Origin: Brugia malayi
Taxonomy: Eukaryota; Nematoda; Chromadorea; Rhabditida; Onchocercidae
Direction of reading: 5' to 3'
Assembly (NCBI RefSeq): GCF_000002995.4
Contig: NW_025062479.1
Coordinates: forward strand, 18,100,721 to 18,164,720
DNA: 64,000 bases
Shown: one piece after another, positions 1-13,100 of the stretch
How the letters are laid out: the number at the start of each line of letters is the position of its first letter
How positions within the stretch are numbered: position 1 is the stretch's first letter
The notes under the pieces: model-generated
What the model saw: only the letters and a program-made list of their open reading frames with translations
What the model was told of the DNA's origin: nothing
Databases searched by the model: none
Position numbers and translations under genes: made by a program

Positions 1-3000
1 GAACAATCACGCTTTACCATTCGATGTACCTGTTTTGCTGCAATGAAATCGGATGCCATGCTGCGGAATGAACTGAGGTGTGCTGCAGCACGATGTGTCG
101 TCTTAATGATGGAGCATGAATGGCCTCAGAATTGGCCGGAACTTTTTGATCAACTTGAAGATGTCAGTTTTGTATTATCTACAAATAATGTATTCGGGAT
201 TTTTTTTGTTACCGTCGCGTTCAAGTTTGAAATTGTTTGTTTATTACAATTTAGTCACTAAGTGACTGTAGTGTTTGTTGCATGTAATTTTAGATTGCTT
301 CTGTATCGGCAACCCATGCTCAAATTCCATTTATCACACTGCAGCTTTTGGTCGAAAACGTTGTCACTTTGGTAACTGTTGAAAACATTTCCAGAAGGAA
401 AGATCTTAACAATGCTATTGCCTCTAATGTACCACGTATACTTCATATTATTCATCTTGCCTTGCGTGAATGTTCTGTCGAAATAACAGGTATTTAGTAA
501 CCTTGTTACTGTTTTGGTATTACTCGATTATAAATCAATTGGAACTGTTTTATTTATGTGATTTTTTTCTTGTTTCAGACGAATCTTATTCCTTGGTCCG
601 TTCCGCTTTGGATTTGTTCGGTGAACTTGTTGAATGGCTACCAGCTAATGTTTTAGAACCTTATATCAATGATTTGTTATATACAGTTTGTTCATTCCTT
701 GACACGCCTCAGCATTGCATATATGAAGTGGTTTGAAAATATTTTTTGACATTAAAATCTCAATTATTGCGTTGCTTTAACAAAAAGAAAATAGTGAAAG
801 TTTTTAATGTGTAGATTAAAGATTTTCATTAATTTGCCCTCAACAGTGTTTTGGTACAAAATGAATTTGTGAAATGAACTTCATTTTCAGGCGGCGAAGT
901 GTTTATGGAGGTTAGCTTCACGAAAGCAAGCAAAAAATGAAGAAAATCTTGTGGTTTTTGCTCTCTTCGGTGATGTTCCAATGCGATCAATTCTTAGAGC
1001 TGCTAAGTATGTTTATCTAATAATGCCATGATGTATTTGCTACTTCTTATCGGATACATAGGGTTCTTCTTGTTTTAGAGAATGATTTAGAAAATGAAAA
1101 TTTGCGTTGTACACTCAGTTCTAAGGATAGACGGTTTAACCATTAATACTGCGATAAGTTTAAGTTGAAACAAAGTGTAACCACAATTTTATGTGTAAGT
1201 TATTCATCTTCTGAACTATCTCCTATGAAATGTAATTTGCTAGGAACAAAAGTAAACATGATGCTATTTCGAGAGATAGCGCAAGGGCACTTATGTTTCA
1301 TACTAGGTCCGTCAAGACCATCAAGCCATTCCAAGTTCCAAAATAGTAATGTGGTTTTACATAATAAGTTTTCATCTTTTAAATGTACTTCTTGTTCTTA
1401 ATAACTGCAGGTAGAAACATATTTCTCAATTTAATATACTTAGATTCTTTATGGGTAGCAGATTTTAAACAAATAAATATTTATTTTTTGTACGCAAGTT
1501 TTTAGCCAAGCAGCAAGTGTTGGTGCTGGTAATGTGGAACATTATCGTTTTCTAAAAACTCTTTGCAATGTTTTATCCGCATTGGGAATTCATCTGGCGG
1601 ATGTTTGTACCCAACGACCGCCCAATTTTGGCATGTATCTAGCTGCTATCGAAGCATTCTTTTCACATCCATCAGTAGTAAGTTATTAAAACTCATTTTT
1701 TAATAAATCAATTTATAGTATAAATAATAATTCAGTTTCTGACAGGATTCTTAAGTTATTTCCTGTAGTAATGTAACGTGATGTTCAATGACGCCTAATT
1801 TTAATTGCCATATATATTAGATTAATGAATTCGAAGAATGCTTAGATATCCAAATTTGCTTCTTCGTAAAATAACTCGAAGCTTCTTAAAACAAGAAAAG
1901 TCTTTAAAAAATGGAGGACTTGTTACAGTATTTACGAAATGAAGCAGTTGCTGTATTTGCTTCATTAATAAATCACGAGAAAATTGGAGATGACGAAATA
2001 TTCAATGAATGCATTTGTCGTGTGATCATTTCTACACCTAATTCATTGGAAAAAGTCGGATATCCGTCTCAGAATGGCCATGAAACTTGTCGCTTCTCAC
2101 AACATGATTACGATGACGATAATGATTTCTCCCATGAGTTTACGCGTGAGTACAGTTTTATCAATAATTATGCTTATTGATTTGCTCATTGATTCCTTAA
2201 TATTCTAAAGACAATAAAAAAGTAACCGATGTACAGCGAAAAATCATGGGGCATAAAAGTTCAGTTACGTGGATAGTAAAATTTCTTCTTTTCAGAATTT
2301 CGCGACCGTTGTTTGAAAGTTATTCGTTCTTGTTGCACTGAAAAGCATGTCGGCTTGCTTATCAGTATTGTTGAAAAATGGTTTATCAGTCGATGCCTAA
2401 TATGTCCAGATCTAGGTCTACTTATTATTTCTGTTGTTATTTTACTTTCACATTAAAGAGATATAGCTTTTGTTCCATATTTAATGTGCCGTTCAGTTTT
2501 CATTCACATAAAGTTTTGGGACAATTCTGAACGTGGACGGTGTTTTACTTATCTTACTATTGCAAGACTATTAGCAATCATTTAGTGTTCTTTGTCCTCT
2601 GGGTGGAACTGCAACTATGTCTCTACCTTGAATTAACTCCAGTTGTTACTGAAAATATATCATAGAAAAATTATGTGATCTTCAGTGAGACAAACCGAAT
2701 GGGATGCAATGCAGCGTTTTTCGAAACTTGTTTTATGGGAATGTCACAGCAGAAAGCTATTGAATCCTGTACGTTGTTTAACTTCCAATTTCTTTGTGCT
2801 CCACTTCTTTGTCTAATGGTTTCGGATACAGAAATTTCATTAAATTAATTTTGTTTAGGACAGTTACAAAAGATTAAGTTTATTATTTGATGGGATGCTG
2901 ATATTAATGGCAAAATGTACTTCACCGTTATTGATGAACAACTTATTATCTATGCTTTCGACCCTGTTGGTTACTGTTGGAAGGTATCCACAATTACTTG

Positions 3001-6000
3001 TTTCTCTTCTATCTCAGGTAGTCTTTCATTACATATAAATCACTACCGATGCAAAAGAGATTTAGTGAAATTAGCTGTCTCATTGATAAATATAAAATCA
3101 GTGAGTAAAGGACAAAAATGTTAATGAACTACATAGTAATGAAGTTTTGTCATAAGGATCACTTATTGAACGCTTTTAGTTACGGCGACCTTTGAGTGAT
3201 CACGTGGATGATGATATTGATGAGAAATCTGTCAAGAGACACTGTATAGCTTTATTATTGAGGATAGTCACTATTTTTGCTGACGACATCAAGGTTTGAA
3301 CATTTCAAGGTTACACAACTGATAATTATTCCAGCTGCTTTTATTCATTTTACATTAATTCCGAATTATCATCATTGTCATCATACTTCTTGATTTCATT
3401 GTTGCAGGGACAAGCGGGAACCATTCTGGAATTTTGTCTTTCGATACGCCCCTTTTTATCATTGATGCAGTTAGCTTCTTGTATGCAAATAATTGCTGCA
3501 TTAAGCAATCTTTGTGTAGATTTTGCGACGCAGAATAATTTCCTGTCCAGTGCTTTGTCTGACTCTTTGCATTATTTCCTTCAAACTGAAATTCAGGAGT
3601 AAGTGTTAGTTGATCTGAAAATTTTTCTCAATGTTTTTTTTACCATTATTTTAATTTTCACTTTCTCGAAATAATTTCCTTTTTTTTTATTTTTATTTAT
3701 CAAGCTTACTAGAAATGCAGAAAATCACTTGCAGGGTTTTCCAAAGCGATATAGCATTCCTGTCTTTTTTTGGTTTCACTTCTCCTGCACCAGCAAATGT
3801 TGCAGAAGCAGCAAAATCGTCTTTCATGCTCAATCGTCGAAGGGTTATTTTTACCCATATTTATCCTGATTATATTGAATGCCGCTTTTTTTTCCAGTTT
3901 TAATTCTCAGATTGCAGTTTCGAGCACATTTATCGACTCTTGAAGGAATAATGGCACAAACTCAATCGATCGCCCCTCCTTTTCATCCCGCCTACAGTGC
4001 TTTCCGACCAGTTTTACCAGCAATATTTTTATTAGTAAAGTAAGTTTCTCTAAATGATAATTTCTTTAGCTCGACTACTAAACTTGGCAACTAAGATTTT
4101 AATTATTAATCATTGGTTGTGAATTATATGGTGTTTCAATAAAGAAGTATCTCTCTTTCGTTTAAAACTATCTGAATATGGATCAGGGTCGCACAAAAAT
4201 TTGAAGTGGTTTTAGTCTACAGAAATATATCAGAGAAAGTTATATTTCAGAATACTGACAGCACTCATCTTTTGTGAATAACTGAAGCATAAGGTTGAGC
4301 TTTGAGCTTGCCAACACCCTAAATCACTTTTCTTTTTTTTTGCAAGCTATACCTTTTACAATGATTGTTGTGATATGTTTCTCGCAATTTTTAATTGGTC
4401 TTGTGACTCACAAAAATATGAATAAGTAAGCGTAATGAATAGACTAACGGCAGTTGGTATTTAATTTTTTTCATAAATTCACATCCAGCAAAAACAAGAA
4501 GCCGGGAAGATTCTTTCACAAACCTAACTTATCATTTCAACATTGGTTGCATCATTACCCACTCAGTTTATTTAAAACTTAATTTGAACCTCAACTGATT
4601 ATTTTTAACTGAAGCAGCATTTTACATTCTCTCTCTGTTGTTCTCATTTTTTATTTTTTTTTTCTTTCTTTTTTTATCACCTTTAAAACAGTGCCACCAA
4701 AAATACAGTTTTCGTTAGTTGATTCATAAAAAGGTTTCATCTGAAAAGATGTTGCTTTGCTTGCTGAATTTTTTGCATATTTAAATTCGTGCGTAATTTT
4801 GAATTTAGTCATTGTTACTATCTTATATACGTTCTTTACATCAAAATGTGTCGTTATCGTTTGTCAATAACGTTTAATTCCTTATTTCTTTTCTGTTTCA
4901 GACGTTTAAACTCGTTGTACGATCCGAAAAATGCGAGTGTTATACATATGTCGTATGGACCCATATCCATTTTTGAAATTACCAGCAGTGAACGACAACA
5001 ATTATTGACATGTGAGGCTTTTCTTTTTTGGATAGTTGCTTTCTTAGGGTAAATAATTTATATGAAAACATTTTCTAATTAGCAAAAATTTGGATTTTTG
5101 GTCCTTTCTTTGTGGAGTTAACATAGCTTGCTTTTTCTGCATTAGTGTATTGTCCATTTATTCTTCGCTTTATTCATTCCACTCTTTTTATTCATCATCT
5201 TCTTAACATTTCATCAAAAATGGAGTTTTCAGCAGTTGATTCATGTCTGTCGTCAACCGCAAGAATTTTATCTGATGATCCAGGAACTCATGCTCGTGCA
5301 TTCCTTTTTGATGTTACAGAAAAAATGCAAGTTTTTACTCTTTTCCATATGCTTTTGACTAGTGAACAGTATTAGTATTTCAAGAAACTTCACATGGTGC
5401 TAGATGTCTTTTCAGGCAAACTTTAATTGGATATTTTGCAAGTAAAGCAGCGAAGCAGCTGTTTTCGGATTCAGAAATCGGTAGTTGGTCATTGTTTCTT
5501 TCTTGCCATCTCACCTATATTCCAGATTTCCGTTTACGATTTTGGTTAAGAAGAACGTGGTATGTTTACACTGATAGGATGGAGCATTGCTGTAAAACCC
5601 GTCTACTGTCAAAAACTGTTGATTTAGTTTTTATTTTGGTAGATGAATACGGCAGAAACTTAGTAACAATAAATTTCTTCAAGGAAACCGTTTTTATGCG
5701 CATGTCCGGAAGCTGCATATCACAGTGTTAGGCAGTTGTTGTTGATAGTGATTGAAGAGTTGAGCAAACGACTGCAGAGTAGATGGAAGCAACTTACAAC
5801 TTTGGAATGCTGTTAGTTTTTTACTTTCTTTAATGATTTTTTATTTTCCTCTGTTTCTTAGCCATTAATATAGTATTGATTTTATGAAAACTTTTCTGCT
5901 ATAGAAGGAAATTGTTGATTTAAAGAGTTACTCAAATTTTCTTTTATCATTGAACTTTATTCAATAATTCCTTTCAAAGCTCTCACTGTTAATTATATTG

Positions 6001-7766
6001 CTTGCAGCCGAAGATGAGGAACCTTCTCAGGAACAGTTGTTAGTTGAGCATATGGCTTGTATTTTAACACGGGAATGTACAATTCTTTTGCGGGATTTAT
6101 TTGGTATTTCGGACGTAGGTAAGAAATTTATGAAAGATTCTACTGTTAATTTTCGCTGAAAATTCCCATTCCCAATATTTGATTGTTGCTGGTTAAAATT
6201 TTATTACAGGTGACAAAATCGAGGAAGCATCCTGCATAAAAAACTGCTTCTTGAAAGATGAGGCTTGTTATTCATCATTCAATATTTTGGATGCCTTTTC
6301 ATCCATAATTTGTTCGGAAATTTCTATCGAAATAACCCAGTATTGAAGCTGAAAAAATTGTTTTCAAAGTTTAAATATAACTTCATACATGCATTATCTT
6401 TACTTTGTTTTTCTGTTTGACTGTGAACTATATTTTAGGTGCTAAGTTTAATATTTTTTTCAGGATGTAATAGGAAAAATTGTCGAGTGTGTGTTTTTGT
6501 GCTTAACTTATCGTGATGCAACTTCAGTGGTTCGAATAATACCTGTCTGTAGGAATGTAACCGAAAGTGTTCGTTTTAAAATTCTAAAACTGTTTCATTT
6601 TCAAGATTTTTTCTTTATCTATTCTTCCATGCAAGAGTTAAAGAATATTGCTTCCCGAAATAATTTTCTACATCTTCCGAAACAAATTTTTTTCTGTTTT
6701 ATTTTTCAGTTAAATGAAAGATGCAGTGAAGGAATAGCTGTCTTCATGCTTGTTCAAAGTATCCAGAGTTTACAAATTCATGGATCGGATGAATTGGCTG
6801 TCACTCATCTTTTATCCCTTGTCTTTTTTATTTACTCTTCTTTGGTGATTTTTTTTTCTCGAACTTCTCATACAGGTATACGCCTATATCATATATGCTG
6901 CTGGTGTAAGTTCTCAAATTTATCCGGAATACTTTATAGACAAGTAAAGGGCATAGAGTGATATCAGACAGAATGTCAGATATATAGCATTCATTTTAAA
7001 ACTACATCTTTAGTGGATTTTGATAAGACATGGCTAGACGTGCTTTACGCAGACACATAAAAAATTTGTTTGTAATTTGGTACGAAAGGTTTATTTGCAG
7101 AGAGAGCGATTTTCCAGTCTGTCTCAGATATTGCAGCAAGTACCGGAATGTTCTGTAGAAGAAGTAGAAAGATTGGATCGACGGATTGCATCTATGAAGT
7201 GTAACAAAGATTTTGCAAATGAAAAAATGAAAAGAGAAATCATGAAAAAATTACTCCGAACTGTGATAGCGGCTAGTTTTTTCCCACAACTTTTGAGAGA
7301 TGATTTTTCGGGCTGTTAAGTTGATTGTTAATTATTTAATCCTGTTTACTGTCTTTTACTTTCTAACTGTACTAACTTTTCTTACCTAAATCGGTCATTT
7401 TCGAAATATCTTCATGAGTCCCTACTTGAATGAATTTTTATTAATCTCTTTGTATCCGAACATGAATGACCTCAAGTAGATAAAGAAAGTAAAGATCTTA
7501 AATAGGATAAGACTATTTTCCTCTGCTTCAGTATGCTCAAAATGTTGAAAAATTATGTGGTCAAAGCATCGCAATGCTAGTCCTGATCTTTGCTTTCTTC
7601 GGTGCACTTATTTTTTGCCGAGCCATACTTCAATATATTTTAGACTTCAGTTGGTGAGCAGCACAGAAGACCAGTCCATCATCGTCCACTACCTCCTATT
7701 CCGAGAAGAAAGGAACATCCTGAAGAGGATTTCACAGACTTAAGATTTTTATTTGATGATATCTGA
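1..7766 (+). CDS. xpo5: Exportin-5 (XPO5), 5'-truncated by window edge
   Basis: Karyopherin-beta that with RanGTP exports double-stranded RNAs such as pre-miRNAs from the nucleus. About 25 exons can be read: 1-162, 294-489, 579-730, 891-1006, 1506-1677, 1929-2145, 2296-2415, 2686-2768, 2859-3017, 3180-3293, 3408-3598, 3735-3843, 3918-4039, 4902-5011, 5233-5326, 5416-5480, 5526-5559, 5684-5811, 6008-6118, 6210-6339, 6464-6556, 6710-6820, 6876-6905, 7101-7275, 7651-7766, about 1035 residues. Family hallmarks seen: MEHEWPQNWPELF near the start, FGDVPMRSIL, FLKTLCNVLSALG with PPNFGMYL, the acidic stretch DYDDDNDF, YDPKNAS, and IGEQHRRPVHH near the C-terminus, which aligns with human IGKPLGEQFRKEVH. 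It ends FLFDDI, close in style to the human IFEP end. The first roughly 100 residues lie outside the window. All junctions close in phase except exon 6210-6339 to 6464-6556. The intron at 5327 is GC-AG. It converges on the minus-strand gene at 8322. Confidence 0.9.
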
Positions 7767-8321
7767 TTTTCGTGGTTTTGTTTAAAATGCAGTGTAAATT
7801 AAATTTATGGTATATTAAGTCCGCAAGCGTGAAGCCATGATTCTGCCTATGAATTGAAATGAGTTGTCGGACTGCGTAACCAGGTACCTTTTTGAAAGTG
7901 TTGGCAGGTACCTCGTTGCCACCTACTTGAGATCTGTATTATTACTGTGAGGTGAAGCCTGGGCATTTTTAAGTTGCAAATGAACAGAAAGTCGTGTACT
8001 CTCGGATGAAACACTGAATTATTGCACTATTGCGAACTTGCTTCCCATCCTCAACATTGGATTGCCTTTTGCTTAAAGATAACGAGATTGTTGGACTATA
8101 ATTTCTTGGAAAAAATTCAATACGAAGGATCTGAAGCAGGTCCATAAGAATTAAACTCTCTTTATGACTCGTAGCTCTTAGCTTGCAGCAATGCTTGCGA
8201 GGAAGCAACTCTTATAAAATAAAGTGCAATCTTCCTCAGCAAGGAACTCTCCAAAATTATTAATATGAAAAAAAAAAAAATTTATTCAAATGAAAAAACA
8301 TAGCTATGTAAGTGCAAAAAA
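7767..8321. other. Convergent intergenic region
   Basis: This is the gap between the stop codons of exportin-5 (+) and the small minus-strand gene. It should hold both 3' UTRs. It contains an A-run near 8270-8280 and no reading frame that I can tie to a protein family. No AATAAA lies close to the exportin stop. Confidence 0.5.
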
Positions 8322-9414
8322 TCAAGACTTTTTGGACATATGATTTACAGTGGTTTCCAAACTTTGCATGCAGCGCGCAATGGCTTTTACCACATCAACA
8401 TTTGGTTTGATGGATGCAATAACTGCGGGACAAGTCACTTTATTGTCTATTTCATACCACTTCATTACTTCCACCACAAGATATGATAGAAGATGCTGAA
8501 GATCTTGTCGAAGAAAAGAAAATTGTGTAGTCTTTTGAGACTGACATTCAGCTGCGACAAAATTATTTAGCATATCGGTGATTTCCTCAACATGTTTCCA
8601 TTGTTCGGACAGTTTGCTAGCAACAGCATCGATTTCAAGTTCGATTCGTGCCATTAATCCCGGTTGCCAACTTGATGAATGCAGCATAAGCGATGTATAT
8701 CGCGGCATCTGGAAGACACGGTAAACAACTGCGTTAAGCATTATGTATTTAAAGCTTTTAGGAAACTCAACTCCAGTTTAGCAACATTAAATGCTAATGC
8801 CTTCTGTCATAAACATTGGCGATATGTAATATTAGTACAGAGCGAATTCCTAAACAATCATGAGATAAAAATGATTTTGATAAGCACTCCTAAGTAAAAA
8901 AAAAAAAAGACCAGTGCATACTCATATTTTATATTAATATTAAATGTTGCCTTTCTCGTAGCTTCTAATTGGGCACTGAGATTTCTCCACGTATCGACAC
9001 AATCGACCATAATATTGATGCACTTCTCGACTTCACGAATATCACTGAGACACTTCATTATGTGGAGATCCACAACATCGGGTAATTCTATCCCACATGA
9101 AGGTAAAACATTAAAGATGTTCTGAAAGTAAATTATAGGGTGGGTGCGTGGGCTCGTAATATACGCAATTATGTTCAGTGAATCCCTGTCAGCTATTCAT
9201 TGGTAGACCCATTCCCTCACTTAATACAATACATCAATGTCGTTACTACGTCCATTGTAAAACTTGTCTCGCCATTCTTGTTACTCGGTGGTTTAGGCTG
9301 AAAATTTATGAAATAAATAGTCTCCACTTCTTTCGGATGATAGAGACTCTCCAGATAGAGACTCTCCAGACAGTATGAAGGTAGTACCATTCTATTTTCC
9401 TCCTTTTTTTTCAT
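8322..9414 (-). CDS. Small alpha-helical protein, possibly AIRIM (C1orf109)-like
   Basis: Three exons on the minus strand close in phase: 9388-9414, 8951-9121 and 8322-8708, giving 194 residues. The first exon (MKKKEENRM) is tentative. The second intron would be GC-AG (GCAACA donor). The protein looks almost entirely helical and has no signal peptide or membrane segment. It matches nothing with certainty. By eye the segments CVDTWRNLSAQLEATRK, QPGLMARIELEIDAVASKL and VMKWYEIDNKVTCPAV resemble, in order and spacing, parts of human AIRIM/C1orf109, a partner of the AFG2 ATPases in 60S ribosome maturation. That is a memory-based hint, not a demonstrated homology. A BLOC-1, HAUS or mediator-like coiled coil is an alternative. 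It lies downstream of the CAB-1 gene on the same strand, about 700 bp away. Confidence 0.6.
9339..9368. repeat. 15-bp tandem duplication
   Basis: GATAGAGACTCTCCA occurs twice head to tail, in the predicted first intron of the small helical gene. It is probably a replication-slippage duplication. Confidence 0.85.
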
Positions 9415-10130
9415 GCTGTCTCTCCCGCAACATCCTGACTACTAGCTTTTGGAGAATGTCTTCAGCCAGTGTCACTAAGTAGAAGGCTTATAACCAGCGG
9501 TACTCCCCATGCATATCTCGATTAGTACATTTCAAGAATAGACGATGGAATTAGCTTCATCATTATTTTATCGTCGTAGTAAAGTTTACAACTGCAAGCA
9601 ACAGAACACAGGCCATTATTCTCTGACACTATCTTTTAAGTTTGCTATCTAACACGCTATCACCTGTTACAGTCAGATGGGCGACATAATCTTAGAATTT
9701 CCTCTGCTTAATACTTTTTTGTTTTGAAAATGACTTAGACAAATTGAACGGTAGCACGAAATGCGACTTCAATTCTATTGGAATTGAATCTTTTGAATAA
9801 ATATTACTACAAGTAGAAACAGATAGTTGACAGTTGAGGAGGGTTTCTATAAATTAACCACAGGTAAATGGATTAGTTAATGACTCATCCCGATAAATAT
9901 AAAATGGGATACAGTGGTAATGTGTACGAATCCTTTTGCGAAATAAAGTTAGTTTAAACATAATTTCACTACAGCTCAAATTCTCGTGCTATCTGAGAGG
10001 CCAAATCCTCGGAGTAATAATTCCTCTACAATCGCAGATAATTCACAAAGTTGTAATATTACTATTCTAGTTTTTCTCCCGACTTTTTGCACAAAATATT
10101 ATTCAACTGATCTACTCTACTGGTTACTGC
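9415..10130. other. Intergenic between CAB-1 and the small helical gene
   Basis: This same-strand gap carries the 3' UTR of the CAB-1 gene and, if the small gene is trans-spliced, its outron. I see no additional coding exon. Confidence 0.4.
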
Positions 10131-13100
10131 TCAGCTTCGCGAAATGAAATTTGGATTCTGCACTTCGATATCACCAGTTGGTGCTAAACCAGGGCATTCA
10201 TACACCGAAAAATTGTTCTCGTCATCGGATGTTTCACTGCTCTCATAGCCATCCGGAAGCGTTATTGTGCCATCTTCACCTGATATTATTTTCTGTTTTG
10301 CTTGCTGATAATGGTGTAGTTGCGCCTAAAATTATTAGCACCAAAACAAATTAATAGCTAAAAAGTACAAATTTCAAAATAAAATGCGTCGACAAAATAC
10401 ATTATATTTTGGAGATGGCTTTTGGAAACCAATTTTACTGTCATCTCTTTCCTTCCTACACCATATTAAAGGATTTGGCATGCTGTAGTTTATCCTTAAT
10501 CAATGCAACATCAAATGCAGTCAGTGCTTCGACATCCTACTTTCCTTCTGATTTCATACTTTATATAAAGGTGATATTGTTTTTTTAACGTTTTTTTTTT
10601 TTTAATGTTCTATCCAACATTCGGGTACTTCTTTATAAGAATGAGAAAATAATACAGCCAACGTCACCAAATAATAATATTACATGTTGAAAAAGCCTTT
10701 TTTCCACTTTGCCATGTCAAATTATCGATCAAAAGCAAATAAAAATTAGAACTACACTTAAATGCTACTGTATTTTAGAATGCACTCCAATCTGTCTGTA
10801 TCTAATAATGGAGTTAATGTTCGACATACCTTATATGCCAGTCCTTCATCACCACCTTTTTTTTTCCTGCTTTTTCCAGGACCGGTGGGCGCATATGTAA
10901 AGTCACAGCTGTCTGCTGGAGATTTTTGAGATCGATCCCTGACGTTTCATTAATAAAGCACAAAAAAAATTTTTCAAAAGTACATACAAAGCAAACAAAA
11001 TGCAAAGCATTGAAGAGCGTGATTTGACCAGTATAATTCACTCAGAGAAACAGTTCATTTGATATACTGAATAATGAAATTTATCGAACTTACTTGAAAA
11101 AGTAATAGCTGCCGGTTGCGATTCCAATTACCACCGCTAGCATGCAAGCTGTTGCTACTGCTGGAAAAAAAATCTAGAGAATTGTAAAGACTTTTCCATT
11201 AAAAAAAACATCTGTGTGACAAACTTAAAAGAAAGAGACATATTTGGAATAAGTTTGTAAAATAATATTCAAAATATTTCAAAAAAAAAAACGCTTAAGG
11301 AAAGCAATGTGTAACAAAGAAAGATAAAACAAGAAATATGGCTATCGTCAAAAATTGCTGAATCAGCACGATGAGTAAGACTATATTCTGAATATATCCG
11401 AAGTGTTCTTTATATGGGCTCCTCAGACCTATCTTTAAATTATTCTATCCCCTTAACAAGTGTTGATGATTTTGAGCATACTTAAGCAAATTGAGTGGTA
11501 ATATAAAAGTTGAAATTAACAGCATACCTAAAGTTAGGAAATTACCGAGATGAAGCATTGGTCTTAAGTTAGTTTGCTGAACCATTTGCTGGTCCTCTAC
11601 CCTTTTCTTCAACATTTCCCTGTGCTTTATCTGGTTTATCTGGTTTGAAACCGGTTCAATGAATCCCACATATTCGCTTTGTCCTTTTTTCTGTGTTGTT
11701 ATCAATTTTGCAGCTGTTCCTTGAACGGGGGCATTTTCTGCATTTTCGATATTGATGTCGTACATAACGTTACTCTCTGACTCGCTGTATTCATCATTAT
11801 AAGCTGAAATTTTATACATATTATGTAAGGCTTTATTTTTTATACTATATAAGGCTTTATTTCGAAGCTACGAAATTAAATTTCAACTTAAAAGGACTTA
11901 GGTTATAAAAAAATATTAAATCCAAAAAAAAAAAAAAAACATTGTCAATACTTCTCTTTGGAAGTGATAGCATTAGAACCGCGTCAGCGCAACACCTGAA
12001 ATCTATCAGTCTGGGCAATCTAGTGCTGGTAATTCTAATATTTGCATTAAAATTCCAATTCGTATGCAGTATTGAAGGAATACAAATTAAATCAGGAATA
12101 AAAAAAAGATGAAAACAGAGTTTAACTGTGATGTTTGATTAAATTAGCTTATATTTTATCCAGGATAGTGCTGTTCTATAGTAAACTAACTTTAATTTTC
12201 ATTGAAGAAAAGAAAGGAGCATAAGTAAAAATGCTTGACCCTAAATAATAGCTATGGTTTTGACATAAAGTTCTAGAATTTTTTCAAATTTTGAGATTTT
12301 ACATTAACCTTAACTATGAGGAAAAATATATGGTAGTGACAAATGACTGGTGACCAAATGACAGACTGATTGTTTTGAGCCCGTAAAGATGGTTTGTTCC
12401 TTATTTATACTTAAACAACTCAACTGAATAATGACGAATGGACAAAAAATCGGAAGAACTAACAAGATTGTCGCCTGCCTTTGTTGGTTTGCGTTAACAA
12501 ATGCATTAGAGTTGCTATCTGCTTATCACTATCATAATGTGATAACTGCGGTCCATTCTCTGAAACATAGAAATTAGAAATGGTTTTTAATTTGAATAAT
12601 CCTTGCCGATAATTATTTGAATTTTCAAATTTCCAAATTTGGAAACTAGTTATCTTGGAGGTTTGAGAAAATTTTTTTTGTCATTTTTTCAAATTTCATA
12701 TAAAAAACTATTGAAAAATAGATATTTCATAGATTTAAACTATTTGTTGAGAAAATTTTTATCCTTCATAATTTTATTTGCCAAAGTAGTTGACCGCAGA
12801 TATTTAGTCTAATGTAATATGCTCATTAGGAAATTTATTTCTATTAGTTACGTGCATATATGACCAATAATTCCTACGTATTCAAAGTTTATCATTAAAA
12901 ATAAAATTTTGTGCTACTAATCCATATTACATAAGAAGACAATGAGAATTCCTGAAATACCGACACATTTGAATTGCGAAATGGTATGAATGATTAAATT
13001 TTAAGATGTGATCGTAGGATGAGAAAAAAAATAGAAACAAGCTATATTGGTTATAATTAATTATGACAAACTATAATTATTTCAATTATTAAAGCTATAT

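Noticed and set aside
3855..3880. 15-bp match between 3862-3876 and 40037-40051 (TATCCTGATTATATT)
   Set aside because: Too short and A+T-rich to be more than chance; no extension on either side.
7507..7640. Possible extra exportin-5 exon beginning YAQNVEKLCGQSIAML
   Set aside because: Splicing 7275 directly to 7651 closes in phase and reproduces the human IGKPLGEQF-like C-terminus without it.
7969..8208. 79-codon minus-strand frame in the exportin-5 3' region
   Set aside because: No family match and no phase-compatible link to the small helical gene, which already has its own stop at 8322.
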